A stretch of DNA of 64,000 bases, taken from positions 248,001 through 312,000 of the forward strand of contig NZ_SOBR01000004.1 in the NCBI RefSeq assembly GCF_004364315.1, in the 5' to 3' direction. Numbering within the stretch: the stretch's first letter is position 1; the number at the start of each line of letters is the position of its first letter. Positions 44,755-54,132 of this stretch are shown piece by piece. The DNA comes from Chromohalobacter marismortui. Lineage in GTDB: Bacteria; Pseudomonadota; Gammaproteobacteria; Pseudomonadales; Halomonadaceae. The notes beneath the pieces are model-generated. The model worked only from the letters and a program-made list of their open reading frames with translations, was not told the DNA's origin and made no database searches. The position numbers were made by a program, and so were the translations under genes.

Positions 44755-46827
44755 TTAGAACGCGACTTCCATACCAGCGTAGACGGTCCGCCCCGGCGCC
44801 GTATCGAAATAGCGCTCATTGGTCGCATTGATGATCACGTTGGCGAAATGCTCTTGAGCGAAGAGATTACGGATACCCATGTAGCCCTTGAGCAAGGTAT
44901 CGCCGCCCAGGTGCCAACCATCGCCGGCGCGTAGATTCACTAGCCAGTAGTCGTCGACCTGCACATCGTTGGCGTCGTCCGCCACCATGTCACCGATGTA
45001 CTGTGCCTCGAGCGTCGCAAAGCGCTCATCGAGCCCTTCCCACGTCAACTGATTGATCCAGGTTTGCTCTGGCAACCCGGGGATGCGATTGCCATCGTAG
45101 TTATTACCATTGACGACGTAATCATCGTATTCGTAACGCGCCAGCGTCAGCGCGCTATCGATCCGCCAACGCGGTGTCAGCTGCCAGCCCAGCGAGGTTT
45201 CGATCCCCTCATGGTGACTCTTGCCAGCGTTGCGATAGAAACCACGCCCATCATCGCCTTGATAGGACACCAATGAGTCCCTTACGCGAGTCGAAAATAC
45301 GGCAACATCATAATCGAGCCCGTTGGCGAAATGGCCCCGCAACCCGATTTCACGGTTCCAAGCCTTTTGCGGTTCGATACCCGGATTGAAGCCGCCACCG
45401 CCGTAAGGATTAGCGAATTCGGAGAACGTCGGCGTCTCGAAGGACGTACCGGTGGACAGATAGACCTGATGCGTGGGGAGGTAACGGAAGCTTAGTCCTG
45501 CACTACCACTCCATTGGCGGAACGTCCGCTCGCCACTGTCATCGCCTGGGCCAGGGTTGCTTGCGTCGGCAAAATAATGATCATCTATATCGAACGTAAT
45601 TCGATCATAACGGGCGCCCAGCGATAGCATCCAGCGCTCGGTCAAATCCAGATCGCCCTGTAAAAAAACACCAAGAGACGTCGCTTGCTGGGTTTCCTCA
45701 GCAGTCCGGCCCTGATGAACGCCGTCGATACTAACGGCTTCTCGATAACGGGCATCCTCCTGACGCGCTACATCCACACCCGCTACATACGTCAGCGGCA
45801 TTTCACCGAGCGAGAGTGTCTGATGGTATTCGGCACTGCCACCATAGTAGTCGCGCTCATAGGCGACGAAATTGTCATCGCCGGCGTAAGCCAACTGTTG
45901 CTGATAGTCACGATGCAAATAAAAGCCCTTGAGGTAGAGCTCGCCAGGTCCCGCATCAAGGTCTTCGTACTGCAGGCCGATCACCTGCTGATCGACTTCT
46001 TGGCCAGAGTCTATTCGCGTCGGCGAATAATATGCGCTGTCGGTAGTCCCTTCGCGGTCCTCGTTGACCAGTTCGCGGGTCATGCCGCCCGGGTCTTCAG
46101 CATAGGGGCTGTCGAGCAGGTTGACGATGGCGGTGAGCGCGCGGTCGTCGCCAAATTCACGACGCAGTTTGCCGTTGAACAAGTATTTCTCGGCGGCGCT
46201 ATGCTCGCGATAACCGTCTGTCTTCAGCGCCGAGAAGCTCACGTGGTGCGACCAGGGGCCTTCGACGCCGCCATTGCTGACCGAGGCCTTGCGATAGCCG
46301 TTGCTCCCCACCCCGAGACGCACGTTGCTGCCTGGATCATCACGCCCCGTCGCGGTGGTCACGCTGATCACGCCGCCTGCAGCGTTGCCGTACTGCACCG
46401 ACGCCGGGCCACGAATCACCTCGATACGCTGGGCACTATCCAGATCGATGGCATCGGTCTGCGCCTGCCCATCCGGCAAGGTGTAAGGAATGCCATCGAC
46501 CATCAGCGTGATGCCGCGCACCCCCCAAGGCGTACGCGCACCGAAGCCACGAATGGCAATGCGTTCGCCCTGGGCGAAGTTATAGCGGTTCTGCAGGTAC
46601 ACGCCGGGCACGGTCACCAGCGACTCGTCGAGCCGTACGCGCTGCTGGCCTCGCGCGATGTCTTCGCGATCGATTACAGACACGGCAGAAGGCGTGGCAT
46701 AGAGCTCGCGATCGAGGCGTGGAGCCGTGACTTCCATTACCTCAGGTGCGGAGGATTGGGAGAAGGCAACGCCGGAAACGCTCAAGGCGCCCAGCAACAA
46801 GGAAGTTTGGAGATAACGATGGATCAT
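44755..46827 (-). CDS. TonB-dependent outer-membrane receptor
   Basis: 690 residues. The signal peptide ends about VAFSQ. A plug domain (about 30-165) contains MEVTAPRLDRELYATPSAVSVIDREDIARG, IRGFGARTPWGVRGITLMVDGIPYTLPDGQ and IEVIRGPASVQYGNAAGGVISV. A 22-strand-type barrel ends in the terminal phenylalanine (TVYAGMEVAF). A siderophore or other scarce nutrient is likely. No clear Fur box is seen, so iron regulation is not supported from the sequence. Confidence 0.93.
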   Translation of the reverse strand: MIHRYLQTSLLLGALSVSGVAFSQSSAPEVMEVTAPRLDRELYATPSAVSVIDREDIARGQQRVRLDESLVTVPGVYLQNRYNFAQGERIAIRGFGARTPWGVRGITLMVDGIPYTLPDGQAQTDAIDLDSAQRIEVIRGPASVQYGNAAGGVISVTTATGRDDPGSNVRLGVGSNGYRKASVSNGGVEGPWSHHVSFSALKTDGYREHSAAEKYLFNGKLRREFGDDRALTAIVNLLDSPYAEDPGGMTRELVNEDREGTTDSAYYSPTRIDSGQEVDQQVIGLQYEDLDAGPGELYLKGFYLHRDYQQQLAYAGDDNFVAYERDYYGGSAEYHQTLSLGEMPLTYVAGVDVARQEDARYREAVSIDGVHQGRTAEETQQATSLGVFLQGDLDLTERWMLSLGARYDRITFDIDDHYFADASNPGPGDDSGERTFRQWSGSAGLSFRYLPTHQVYLSTGTSFETPTFSEFANPYGGGGFNPGIEPQKAWNREIGLRGHFANGLDYDVAVFSTRVRDSLVSYQGDDGRGFYRNAGKSHHEGIETSLGWQLTPRWRIDSALTLARYEYDDYVVNGNNYDGNRIPGLPEQTWINQLTWEGLDERFATLEAQYIGDMVADDANDVQVDDYWLVNLRAGDGWHLGGDTLLKGYMGIRNLFAQEHFANVIINATNERYFDTAPGRTVYAGMEVAF

Positions 46828-46889
46828 GGCGATATCGACAGGTCGGGTCTACGGGAAGACGAGAAGCCGCCGGTAGACGAATTCATTAA

Positions 46890-46926
46890 GCGGGGGCGCA
46901 TATTAGCATATCATACGCACCCCCGC
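46890..46926 (-). terminator. Strand-specific long hairpin between the dehydratase-like gene and the TonB receptor
   Basis: In minus-strand RNA GCGGGGGUGCGUAU pairs with AUAUGCGCCCCCGC over 14 positions, two of them G-U, around a nine-base loop. On the plus strand the same two positions would be C-A mismatches, so the fold is favoured only for minus-strand RNA. It lies 44 bases after the dehydratase stop and 63 before the receptor start. It may terminate the former or be a leader element of the latter. Confidence 0.65.
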
Positions 46927-46969
46927 CTTAAGTCTAATCGCCATTTCACACATCGCATGTTTGAACCAC

Positions 46970-48184
46970 TCAAAAGTGTGTCGCCATCACCTCCGTTACC
47001 TCCAGCGACGCATCGACACACAACACGCGACGCCATTTATCGAACGTCAGGCAGGGATGCGACGTGCCAAAGGCGATCACATCGCCTACGGCGATATCGG
47101 CGTCCTCGGGAAGCGCGAGGAATACATGCTGATCCATGATATGCGTCGTCCGCCAGCCACTGACGTCAAACCATGGCTCGCCCTCCGTTCCCCATGGGTA
47201 ACGGCGCAGCGGCAATGGTAAATCCGGCTCATGGCCGATATCGCGCTTGCCCAGCGCGATGATCGCCAACCCCGGCTCGGGTAACGACTGCACATGGGCA
47301 AAGACCTCGAGCGCAGGCTGCAGCTCACCCTCAAGCCCCGGATGACGTGCTTTCACGTTCGCCATCGCGCCGGCATAGAGCTTGTGATCGTGCACCACAT
47401 AGCACCCTGGCCGCAGCACCGGTGTGTAGTGCTCACGCAATGCTGCCTGGTCGAAGGCCTCGGCGATCAGATCGAACCACTTGGAGCCGGAGGCCGTGAC
47501 GATCGGCGCCTCGCATTGAAGCACGCCGCTGGCCTGCAACGTCCGCACGGTGTCGACCAACCGCTTGCCGTAGGCACATACTGACGCGGCCTCGTCGCCA
47601 CCGGCGATCATGCCCTCGTAACCTTCGATGCCAACGAGCGCCAGCGCTGGTTGCTCGGCGATCGCCGCGACCAGCGTCTCGACCTGTTCGGCGGTGCGGC
47701 AACCGCAGCGGCCGCCGTCGACACCCAGCTCGATCAATACATTCAATATCAAACCGCGTTCGGCAAAAAATGCCCCCAAATCGCGCACGTTATCGGCACC
47801 GTCCACCACGCAGCAATACGCCAGCCCCGCCTCGATGGCATCCGCCACCAGCGCCATGTTCGGCCGACCGACCAGCTGATTGACCATCAGCACGCGGTCG
47901 ATGCCATGGGCATGCGCCGCCACCGTCTGCACCGCCGTCGCCAGCGTGATCCCCCAGGCTCCTGACGCGATCTGCCGCTTGAACAACGCCGGGGCCATGG
48001 TGGTCTTGCCGTGCGGGGCCAGCTTGGCACCGTGCTCATCGGCGAAGCGTTGCATCCACGCCAGGTTGTGGGTCAACGGCGCCTCGAAGACCACCGCCGC
48101 CGGCAGCGGCACATCATGTAGCAGATGCGCCGGACGTGATAGCGGCGTGCCTTTTTCCACAGGCGATGGCTTGAATTCGGGCAT
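46970..48184 (-). CDS. D-serine dehydratase-like / amino-acid deaminase (fold-III PLP enzyme)
   Basis: 404 residues. An alanine-racemase-type barrel carries the PLP lysine in [12 protein letters not shown], and a C-terminal D-serine-dehydratase-like domain has the zinc-ligand pair His-x-Cys in [13 protein letters not shown]. Members deaminate D-serine or cleave D-threonine-type substrates, and the exact D-amino acid is uncertain. The start is ATG 48184. It is divergent from trhO. Confidence 0.87.
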   Translation of the reverse strand: MPEFKPSPVEKGTPLSRPAHLLHDVPLPAAVVFEAPLTHNLAWMQRFADEHGAKLAPHGKTTMAPALFKRQIASGAWGITLATAVQTVAAHAHGIDRVLMVNQLVGRPNMALVADAIEAGLAYCCVVDGADNVRDLGAFFAERGLILNVLIELGVDGGRCGCRTAEQVETLVAAIAEQPALALVGIEGYEGMIAGGDEAASVCAYGKRLVDTVRTLQASGVLQCEAPIVTASGSKWFDLIAEAFDQAALREHYTPVLRPGCYVVHDHKLYAGAMANVKARHPGLEGELQPALEVFAHVQSLPEPGLAIIALGKRDIGHEPDLPLPLRRYPWGTEGEPWFDVSGWRTTHIMDQHVFLALPEDADIAVGDVIAFGTSHPCLTFDKWRRVLCVDASLEVTEVMATHF

Positions 48185-48351
48185 CGTATTCTCCTTACCT
48201 GACGGTTTTTGTATGCGTTTCGATGATCATCGAGAGCGGCATCCTGCCACAGATGCATCCCCCTTCTGGAATGCGTAAAATACGCCCCCTTGGCACTCGC
48301 CAACGATTCACCCGGTCCGTCCTTTACGGGGACGATTACCAGGAGACAAGC

Positions 48352-49296
48352 ATGACCCAACCGCACGACACGCCGCCCATCGTGGTCGCGGCGCTCTATC
48401 AGTTCGTCACTCTCGACGATTACGAAGCCCTGCGCGAGCCCCTGCTCAAAACGATGCGCGCCCACGACGTGAAAGGTACCTTGCTGCTCGCCTTTGAGGG
48501 CATCAACGGCACCGTTTCCGGTACGCGCGAGAGCATCGACGCGCTGCTTGCCTGGCTGCGCGCCGACCCGCGCTTGGCCGCGGTCGACCACAAGGAATCC
48601 TACTGCGACGCGCATCCGTTCTATCGCACCAAGGTCAAGCTCAAGCGCGAGATCGTCACCCTCGGCGTCGACGGGGTGGATCCCAACCAGACGGTCGGCA
48701 CCTATGTCGAACCCGAGGATTGGAACGATGTCATCGCCGACCCGGAAGTGCTGGTCATCGACACGCGCAACGATTACGAAGTGGAAATCGGCTCGTTCGA
48801 GGGCGCCATCGACCCGCAGACCAAGACGTTCCGTGAGTTCCCGGATTACGTGAAGGCGCACTACGATCCCGCCAAGCACAAAAAGGTAGCGATGTTCTGC
48901 ACCGGCGGCATCCGCTGCGAAAAGGCTTCCAGCTTCATGCTCAATGAGGGCTTCGAAGAGGTATATCACCTCAAGGGCGGCATTCTGAGCTATCTGGAAA
49001 AGGTCCCCGAGGAACAGTCACGCTGGCAGGGCGAGTGCTTCGTTTTCGACAACCGCGTGACCGTGCGCCACGACCTCGCCGAGGGCGAATTCGAACAGTG
49101 CCACGCCTGCCGCCGGCCGATCTCCGAGGCCGACATGGCCTCCGCGAAATACGAGCCCGGCGTGAGCTGCCCGCATTGCTGGGACAGCCTGCCGGAGAAG
49201 ACCCGCAACAGCGCCCGCGAACGCCAGCGTCAGATCGAGCTTGCCAAGCAACGCGGCGAGCCGCATCCGCTGGGGCGCGACCCGCGCCAGATATGA
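48352..49296 (+). CDS. trhO: tRNA U34 hydroxylation rhodanese TrhO (YceA)
   Basis: 314 residues. An N-terminal acylphosphatase-like domain (about 10-110) precedes a rhodanese domain with active loop [12 protein letters not shown] and a C-terminal zinc-type CxxC...CxxC segment ([15 protein letters not shown]). It catalyses prephenate-independent formation of 5-hydroxyuridine at tRNA position 34. ATG 48352 follows AGGAGA; the longer frame from 48223 is rejected. Confidence 0.95.
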   Translation: MTQPHDTPPIVVAALYQFVTLDDYEALREPLLKTMRAHDVKGTLLLAFEGINGTVSGTRESIDALLAWLRADPRLAAVDHKESYCDAHPFYRTKVKLKREIVTLGVDGVDPNQTVGTYVEPEDWNDVIADPEVLVIDTRNDYEVEIGSFEGAIDPQTKTFREFPDYVKAHYDPAKHKKVAMFCTGGIRCEKASSFMLNEGFEEVYHLKGGILSYLEKVPEEQSRWQGECFVFDNRVTVRHDLAEGEFEQCHACRRPISEADMASAKYEPGVSCPHCWDSLPEKTRNSARERQRQIELAKQRGEPHPLGRDPRQI

Positions 49297-49336
49297 AAGC
49301 GGGCAGCTAGAGCTACCGGACAGGATTGAACCAGCA

Positions 49337-49367
49337 CGACAAGGCCCCGTACTGCGGGGCCTTGTCG
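49337..49367 (+). terminator. Hairpin terminator of trhO
   Basis: Perfect 13-bp stem CGACAAGGCCCCG / CGGGGCCTTGTCG with a five-base loop, 40 bases after trhO. No long T-run follows, only TTC. It separates trhO from the AlbA_2 gene. Confidence 0.7.
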
Positions 49368-49455
49368 TTCATGGCAGGCCATGTGATCTTGTTGAAGCAT
49401 ACAGAACCGTCAAAAACGCGCTCGCGCGCCTTGCATAAAGAGAGACCACCTCGTG

Positions 49456-51265
49456 ATGTCCGTCGCCGAACTGCTCGAACAACTACGCTTGCTAGATGCA
49501 ATCCGAGCGTATCGAGGCCAAGCGCGGCAGAGCCATGGGCAAGTCGATGCTGGAGACCACTTGCGCCTTCGCCAACGAGCCAGGACTGGATGGGGGTTAC
49601 CCGCTGCTGGGCGTGGCCGATGACGACCAAGGCCATTATCAGGTCGAGGGCATCGATGATCCCGATCGTCTATTGAATGACCTGCATTCGGCCTGCGCCA
49701 GCAAGTTCAACGTGCCTATTCGTGTACAAGCCAACACCGAGCTGGTCGAAGGCAAGCGCGTGATTGCCGTTTATGTGGCAGAGGCGCGTCCCGGCGACAA
49801 ACCGATCTATTTTCAGGCCTCGGCGCTACCCAGAGCAGCCTGGCGGCGAGGACCAAACGGCGATTACCGCTGCAACAGCGATGATCTGGAGGTTCTTTAT
49901 CAGCAGCGTGCCCAGCTCGAATTTGACCGCTCGATACTGGAAGCTGCCACGCTCGAGGATATCGACCCTGACGCCGTCGAGGACTACCGCCGCGACCGGC
50001 GTGCCACCAACGAGTTGGCCGAAGAGCTCCACTACACCGACGAGGAACTTCTGGAAGCGCTGGGCGCTGTCACGCGCCAGCGTGGCGAACTGAAGCCGAC
50101 CCTGGCCGGCACCTTGCTGTTCGGCCGACGGATTGCACTCAGACGCTTATTGCCCGCCCAGCGAGTGGACTATATCCGGGTGCCCGGCAAGGAGTGGATC
50201 GACGATCCCGACCAACGTTTCACCACCTTGGACATGCGCGATACCTTGCCGCGCCTGATCAATCGCGCTGCGGCAACGGTCATGGATGACTTGCCCACCG
50301 CTTTTCACCTGCCCCAAGGCAGCCAACAGCGCAGCGATACGCCGCTAATTCCCGCCAAAGTAATTCGTGAGGCCATCGTCAATGCGCTGATGCACCGCAA
50401 CTACCGGCGTCACGAGCCGGTGCAGATTATCCGCTTCAGCAACCGCATCGAGATTCATAACCCCGGCTATTCATTAAAGCCCGAGGAACAGCTAGGTCAG
50501 CCAGGTAGTGCTTGGCGCAACCCGACACTGGCCGCCGTACTGCACGAGACACGCTATGCAGAAACCAAAGGCAGCGGCATTCGTGTCATGCGTCGCCATA
50601 TGGAACAAGCTGGGCTGACGCCGCCGGTCTTCGAGTCTCAGCGTCATGAAGATCGCTTCATGGCCACTCTGCTGTTTGTACATTTCCTGGACGAAGAAGC
50701 TGTTGAGTGGTTAAAACACTTCCGACATCTACAGCTTATGGAAGAAGAGTGCCGTGCCCTGCTGCTGGTTCGCGAAACCGGCCGTATCACTAACGCAGAC
50801 TATCGCGCCCAGAGCCGCGTCGATACGCTGACAGCCAGTCAGCACTTGGTGCGGTTGCGTGACCTGGGGCTGCTGACACAGATTCCTAAAGGCTCAGCAA
50901 CCTATTACGTTCCGGGTGAACGCTTTCCAAATGAAATGGATCTTACCGACGACCTTTTCGGCTTATCTCCGGAGTCCGGCGGCTTATCTCCGGAGTCCGA
51001 CGGCTTATCTCCGGAGTCCGACAGCTTATCTCCGGAGTCCGACAGCTTATCGACCGCACCGCGGACAGAGCTTCTGGCAGAGCTACCGGAGCCTCTAGCC
51101 CAACAGTTGAGCGAGTTGGGACAAAGAACCCGCGATACATCACGCATAAGGAACGTGATCGTCTCACTTTGTGCTCTTCGGCCATACCGAGTCAGCGAGC
51201 TTGCCCTTTTGTTGCAACGCAACCCAGAATATATTCAAAAACAGTACCTTAACTCGCTTCGCTGA
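49456..51265 (+). pseudogene. AlbA_2 / RecG-like ATPase-fold regulator, frameshifted near its N-terminus
   Basis: A transcriptional-regulator-like protein: AlbA_2 domain (ERIEAKRGRAMGKSMLETTCAFANEPG...LLGVADD), then a HATPase_c_4/RecG-related region (VIREAIVNALMHRNYRRHEPVQIIRFSNRIEIHNPG), then winged helices. The natural start MSVAELLEQLRLLD is read from ATG 49456, one frame off from the rest. Removing C49499 turns GATGCAATCCGAG into GATGAATCCGAG and joins LLDESERIEAKRG seamlessly. Translation from ATG 49496 would make a shorter 589-residue protein. Real lesion or base-call error; codon use downstream is intact. Confidence 0.75.
50960..51043 (+). repeat. Four tandem 21-bp in-frame repeats (LSPES heptads)
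   Basis: GGCTTATCTCCGGAGTCCG recurs four times with period 21, coding GLSPESG, GLSPESD, GLSPESD, SLSPESD and then a partial SLS. It joins the winged-helix part to the C-terminal domain of the AlbA_2 protein as a Ser/Pro/Glu linker. Copy number could vary without frameshift. Confidence 0.95.
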
Positions 51266-51405
51266 GAAGACTTATTGACTTATCTCTACCTAGACGACCC
51301 TAACCGCCCCGATCAGGCCTATCTCGCGACGCATGCTCAAGGAAAGCAGGATGAATAAACAAGCCCTCACCAATGAAGCCTAGGGCTTCTCCTAACACTA
51401 CGCAC

Positions 51406-52608
51406 TCACGACAGCGTAATGACGATCCCCCCGAGCGCCAGGATGGCCACCACCGCCCAGGCCGGCCATTTCCAGACGCTCAAGAGCAGAAAGCCCGTCA
51501 ATGCCAAGGCAAACTCGGAAGAGCCGATAATCACACTGGTCCACACCAGCTGGTAGAGCGCGGCCCCCAAAATGCCCACCACGGCGGCATTCGCGCCTCG
51601 CATCAATGACTGTACGCGTTCCAGGCGCCTGAAACCGTTCCAGTAGGGCAGCACGGCCACCAGCAATGCGAGCCCCGGCAAGAAGATCATGATGAGCGCC
51701 AAGGCCGCACCGAGCAGCGGCACGGACCACGCCCCCATCTCGGCGCCGAGGTACGCTGCAAAGGTGAATAGCGGCCCAGGGATCGCTTGGGCGGCGCCAT
51801 ATCCCGCGAGAAAACGATCGGGCGTGACCCAGCCCGACTGGACGACCTCACTTTCCAGCAGCGGGAGCACCACATGCCCGCCCCCGAAGACCAGCGCACC
51901 GGCCCGGTAGAAGGCGTCCGCCATCGACAGCACCGGGGACGACGACACCCAGGCCAGCCCAGGCAGCCCGATCAGCAGCGTGACGAAACACACCGCGGCG
52001 ATTCGGGCGGCGCGTCGAGACACCGGGAAGTGCAAGTCTCGCGACACTGGGCCACCCTGATCTCGGCACAACAGCATACCGCCCACCGCACCGGCGAGAA
52101 TGGCCGCGATCATTCCCACCGGACCACCGATCAGCACGACGATCAGCAGCGCCGCCAGCGCAATGCCGGCACGCCGCTGATCCGGACACAGCTTGTGCGC
52201 CATGCCCCAGACGGCGTGGGCGATGATCGCCACGGCCGCCACCTTGAGACCATGCAGGATACCCTCGCTGATCGGCCCATCGAGGGCCGCGGCCCCTGAC
52301 GCGAACAGCACCAGCACCAGGGCCGAAGGCAGGGTGAAGGCCGTCCAGGCAGCCACAGCTCCCCATCCCCCACCTCGCAACAGTCCCAGAGCGAAGCCGA
52401 CCTGACTGCTGGCGGGGCCCGGGAGAAACTGACACAGCGCCACCAGATCCGCGTAATCCGCTTCCGACAACCAGCGGCGACGCGTGACGAACTCGGCACG
52501 GAAATACCCCAGATGGGCAATGGGGCCACCGAAGGCGGTCAGCCCCAGCACCAGAAAGGCAAAGAAGACTTCCTTGATACGTGCGATGGAATGGCGAGCA
52601 TCTCGCAT
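51406..52608 (-). CDS. chrA: Chromate transporter, long-chain ChrA
   Basis: About 400 residues with two homologous CHR domains. The first has FGGPIAHLGYFRAEFV and CQFLPGPASSQVGF; the second has FGGGHVVLPLLESEVV and QAIPGPLFTFAAYLGA. Around ten to twelve helices. It exports chromate, probably coupled to the membrane potential. The start is ATG 52608 (MRDARHS) after GGGAGCC; a GTG at 52653 is possible. No chrB regulator is adjacent. The 140-base gap before it (51266-51405) shows nothing. Confidence 0.93.
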   Translation of the reverse strand: MRDARHSIARIKEVFFAFLVLGLTAFGGPIAHLGYFRAEFVTRRRWLSEADYADLVALCQFLPGPASSQVGFALGLLRGGGWGAVAAWTAFTLPSALVLVLFASGAAALDGPISEGILHGLKVAAVAIIAHAVWGMAHKLCPDQRRAGIALAALLIVVLIGGPVGMIAAILAGAVGGMLLCRDQGGPVSRDLHFPVSRRAARIAAVCFVTLLIGLPGLAWVSSSPVLSMADAFYRAGALVFGGGHVVLPLLESEVVQSGWVTPDRFLAGYGAAQAIPGPLFTFAAYLGAEMGAWSVPLLGAALALIMIFLPGLALLVAVLPYWNGFRRLERVQSLMRGANAAVVGILGAALYQLVWTSVIIGSSEFALALTGFLLLSVWKWPAWAVVAILALGGIVITLS

Positions 52609-52819
52609 GGAACCGGCTCCCGAACAAGCGGATGAGGAGAAACCAGCGCTCACCGTGCCCGCCCTTACCGTTGAACACCACCAAGGCGCAGCGCGTGCTT
52701 ATAAACTCACGCGGTTCTCGAACAGACATTCGTCGCAATATGAGCAGGTAGAGACACCACACCGCCCTGGTGGCAATGGGAGACCGTACATTCTTCGCTC
52801 AGGAAGCGGTTGCAGGCGT

Positions 52820-53870
52820 TCAGGTCAGTCGCGCGGGAGCACAGCGCAGCGGTTCAATATCTTGAGGTGGCCCCGTCGTAGCGCGCACCACCAACTCCGG
52901 CGGCACTAACTCTCGCACCGCCGGATGACGGTCACCGGCAATGCGCGCCAACAGCAACTCGCTGGCTCGCTGACCGATCAAGTCCGTACGCACCCGTACA
53001 CTGGTAAGTGCTGGTGCGGAGTAGGCTGCCGCCCCCATGTCATCGAAACCGGTGACCGAGATATCCACCCCCGGGCGCAGCCCATGTCGGTAACAGGCCG
53101 CCAGCACGCCGAAAGCGATGATATCCGAAAAGCAGACAATCGCTGTCGGGGGCGTCGACGATGCCAGCAACGTTTCGAGCATGGTATCGCCAAAGGCCAG
53201 CGAGGTGGGACCGTGGTGAATCGTCTCGTCTCTCACGGAAAGCCCGGCGGCACCCATTTGCTGTCGGAATGAACGCTCACGATCTCGGGCCGTCGAGGTG
53301 TCTCCGCCCCCACCCAACCAGGCAAAGTGTCGATGCCCCATGGCGTATAAATGATCGAATAGCAAGCGGATACCCAGCTCATCGTCGTTGATGACGCGGT
53401 CAAAGTCGGTGTCAGCCACATCCCGTGAGATCATCACCAAAGGAAAATCGCGTAGATGCCGGACCTGGGGTCCATCGAGATCCTCGCGAGTGGTGCCGGC
53501 GACAGGCACCAGAATCAATCCTGCAGCACCATGTTCGGCCATTTGGCGAATGAAACGGGCCTGAATCGATGGCGTTTCATGGGCATGGCAGAACAGCATC
53601 ATGCGATCCGCCTCGCGAAAGCGAGCCTCCATGTGCCCGAGAAATTCGGTGAAGAAAGGGTTGCTCAAGTCATTGAGGCATACCGCTATCGCCGCGCCTC
53701 AGGCCCGCTGCATGTCGATTGTAGACGTAACCCAGTGCTTGGGCCGCCTGATGAATGCACTCCCGGGTCGCCTGAGAAATGCGCGGGTCGTCACGCAATG
53801 CCAGCGAGACTGCGGAAACGGTCACGCCTACTCGATCGGCGATAGTCTTCAATGTCGGTCGTTGTGCCAT
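52820..53870 (-). pseudogene. LacI-family regulator, frameshifted between DNA-binding and ligand domains
   Basis: ATG 53870 opens a complete LacI helix-turn-helix and hinge (MAQRPTLKTIADRVGVTVSAVSLALRDDPRISQATRECIHQAAQALGYVYNRHAAGLRRG), then stops at about 53670. The ligand domain resumes in the next frame: AIAVCLNDLSNPFFTEFLGHMEARF ... through VTGFDDMGAAAYSAPALTSVRV to 52820. The switch must lie around 53690-53705; dropping one G from CGCGGCGATAGCG restores RRAIAVCLND. It is divergent from the tct operon, whose promoter region carries LacI-type palindromes. Confidence 0.88.
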
Positions 53871-54006
53871 GTATCGAATCTCAACTCCCACGATTTCACA
53901 GGTGGCAGCGCACACCCAGCCACGCCGTACTTTCTCACTGCCGCTAACATCCTCTCATAGCGCCCTTTTCAGGGATATCGAAGGCGACAACGTGGTGGGT
54001 GTCCCT

Positions 54007-54048
54007 TTGGTTCAACGACCAAGGTCGCATTGGTTCAATCGATTGAAC
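54007..54048. promoter_or_regulatory. Pair of LacI-type operators upstream of tctC
   Basis: GTTCAATCGATTGAAC (54033-54048) is a perfect 16-bp palindrome with a central CG, as in LacI-family operators. TTGGTTCAACGACCAA (54007-54022) is a second, looser dyad. The half-site TTGGTTCAA occurs in both (54007 and 54030), 23 bases apart. They lie in the 262-base gap between the LacI gene and tctC, 85-125 bases before tctC; the rest of the gap shows no gene. Confidence 0.75.
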
Positions 54049-54132
54049 TGTGTAAAAAAGAATCACAAAGGCGGCTCGGGCAAGTCGCTTAAGCCGTCTG
54101 GAAGGCTCACACCACGGTTAGGAGGACACAGC

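Noticed and set aside
46828..46969. Fur box for the TonB receptor
   Set aside because: The loop TGATATGCTAATATG is AT-rich but matches a 7-1-7 Fur motif on one side only; not enough to claim iron control.
49310..49345. tRNA 3' end or attachment-site fragment near GGATTGAACC
   Set aside because: On the minus strand GGTTCAATCC resembles a T-arm, but no acceptor, anticodon or D arm can be built around it.
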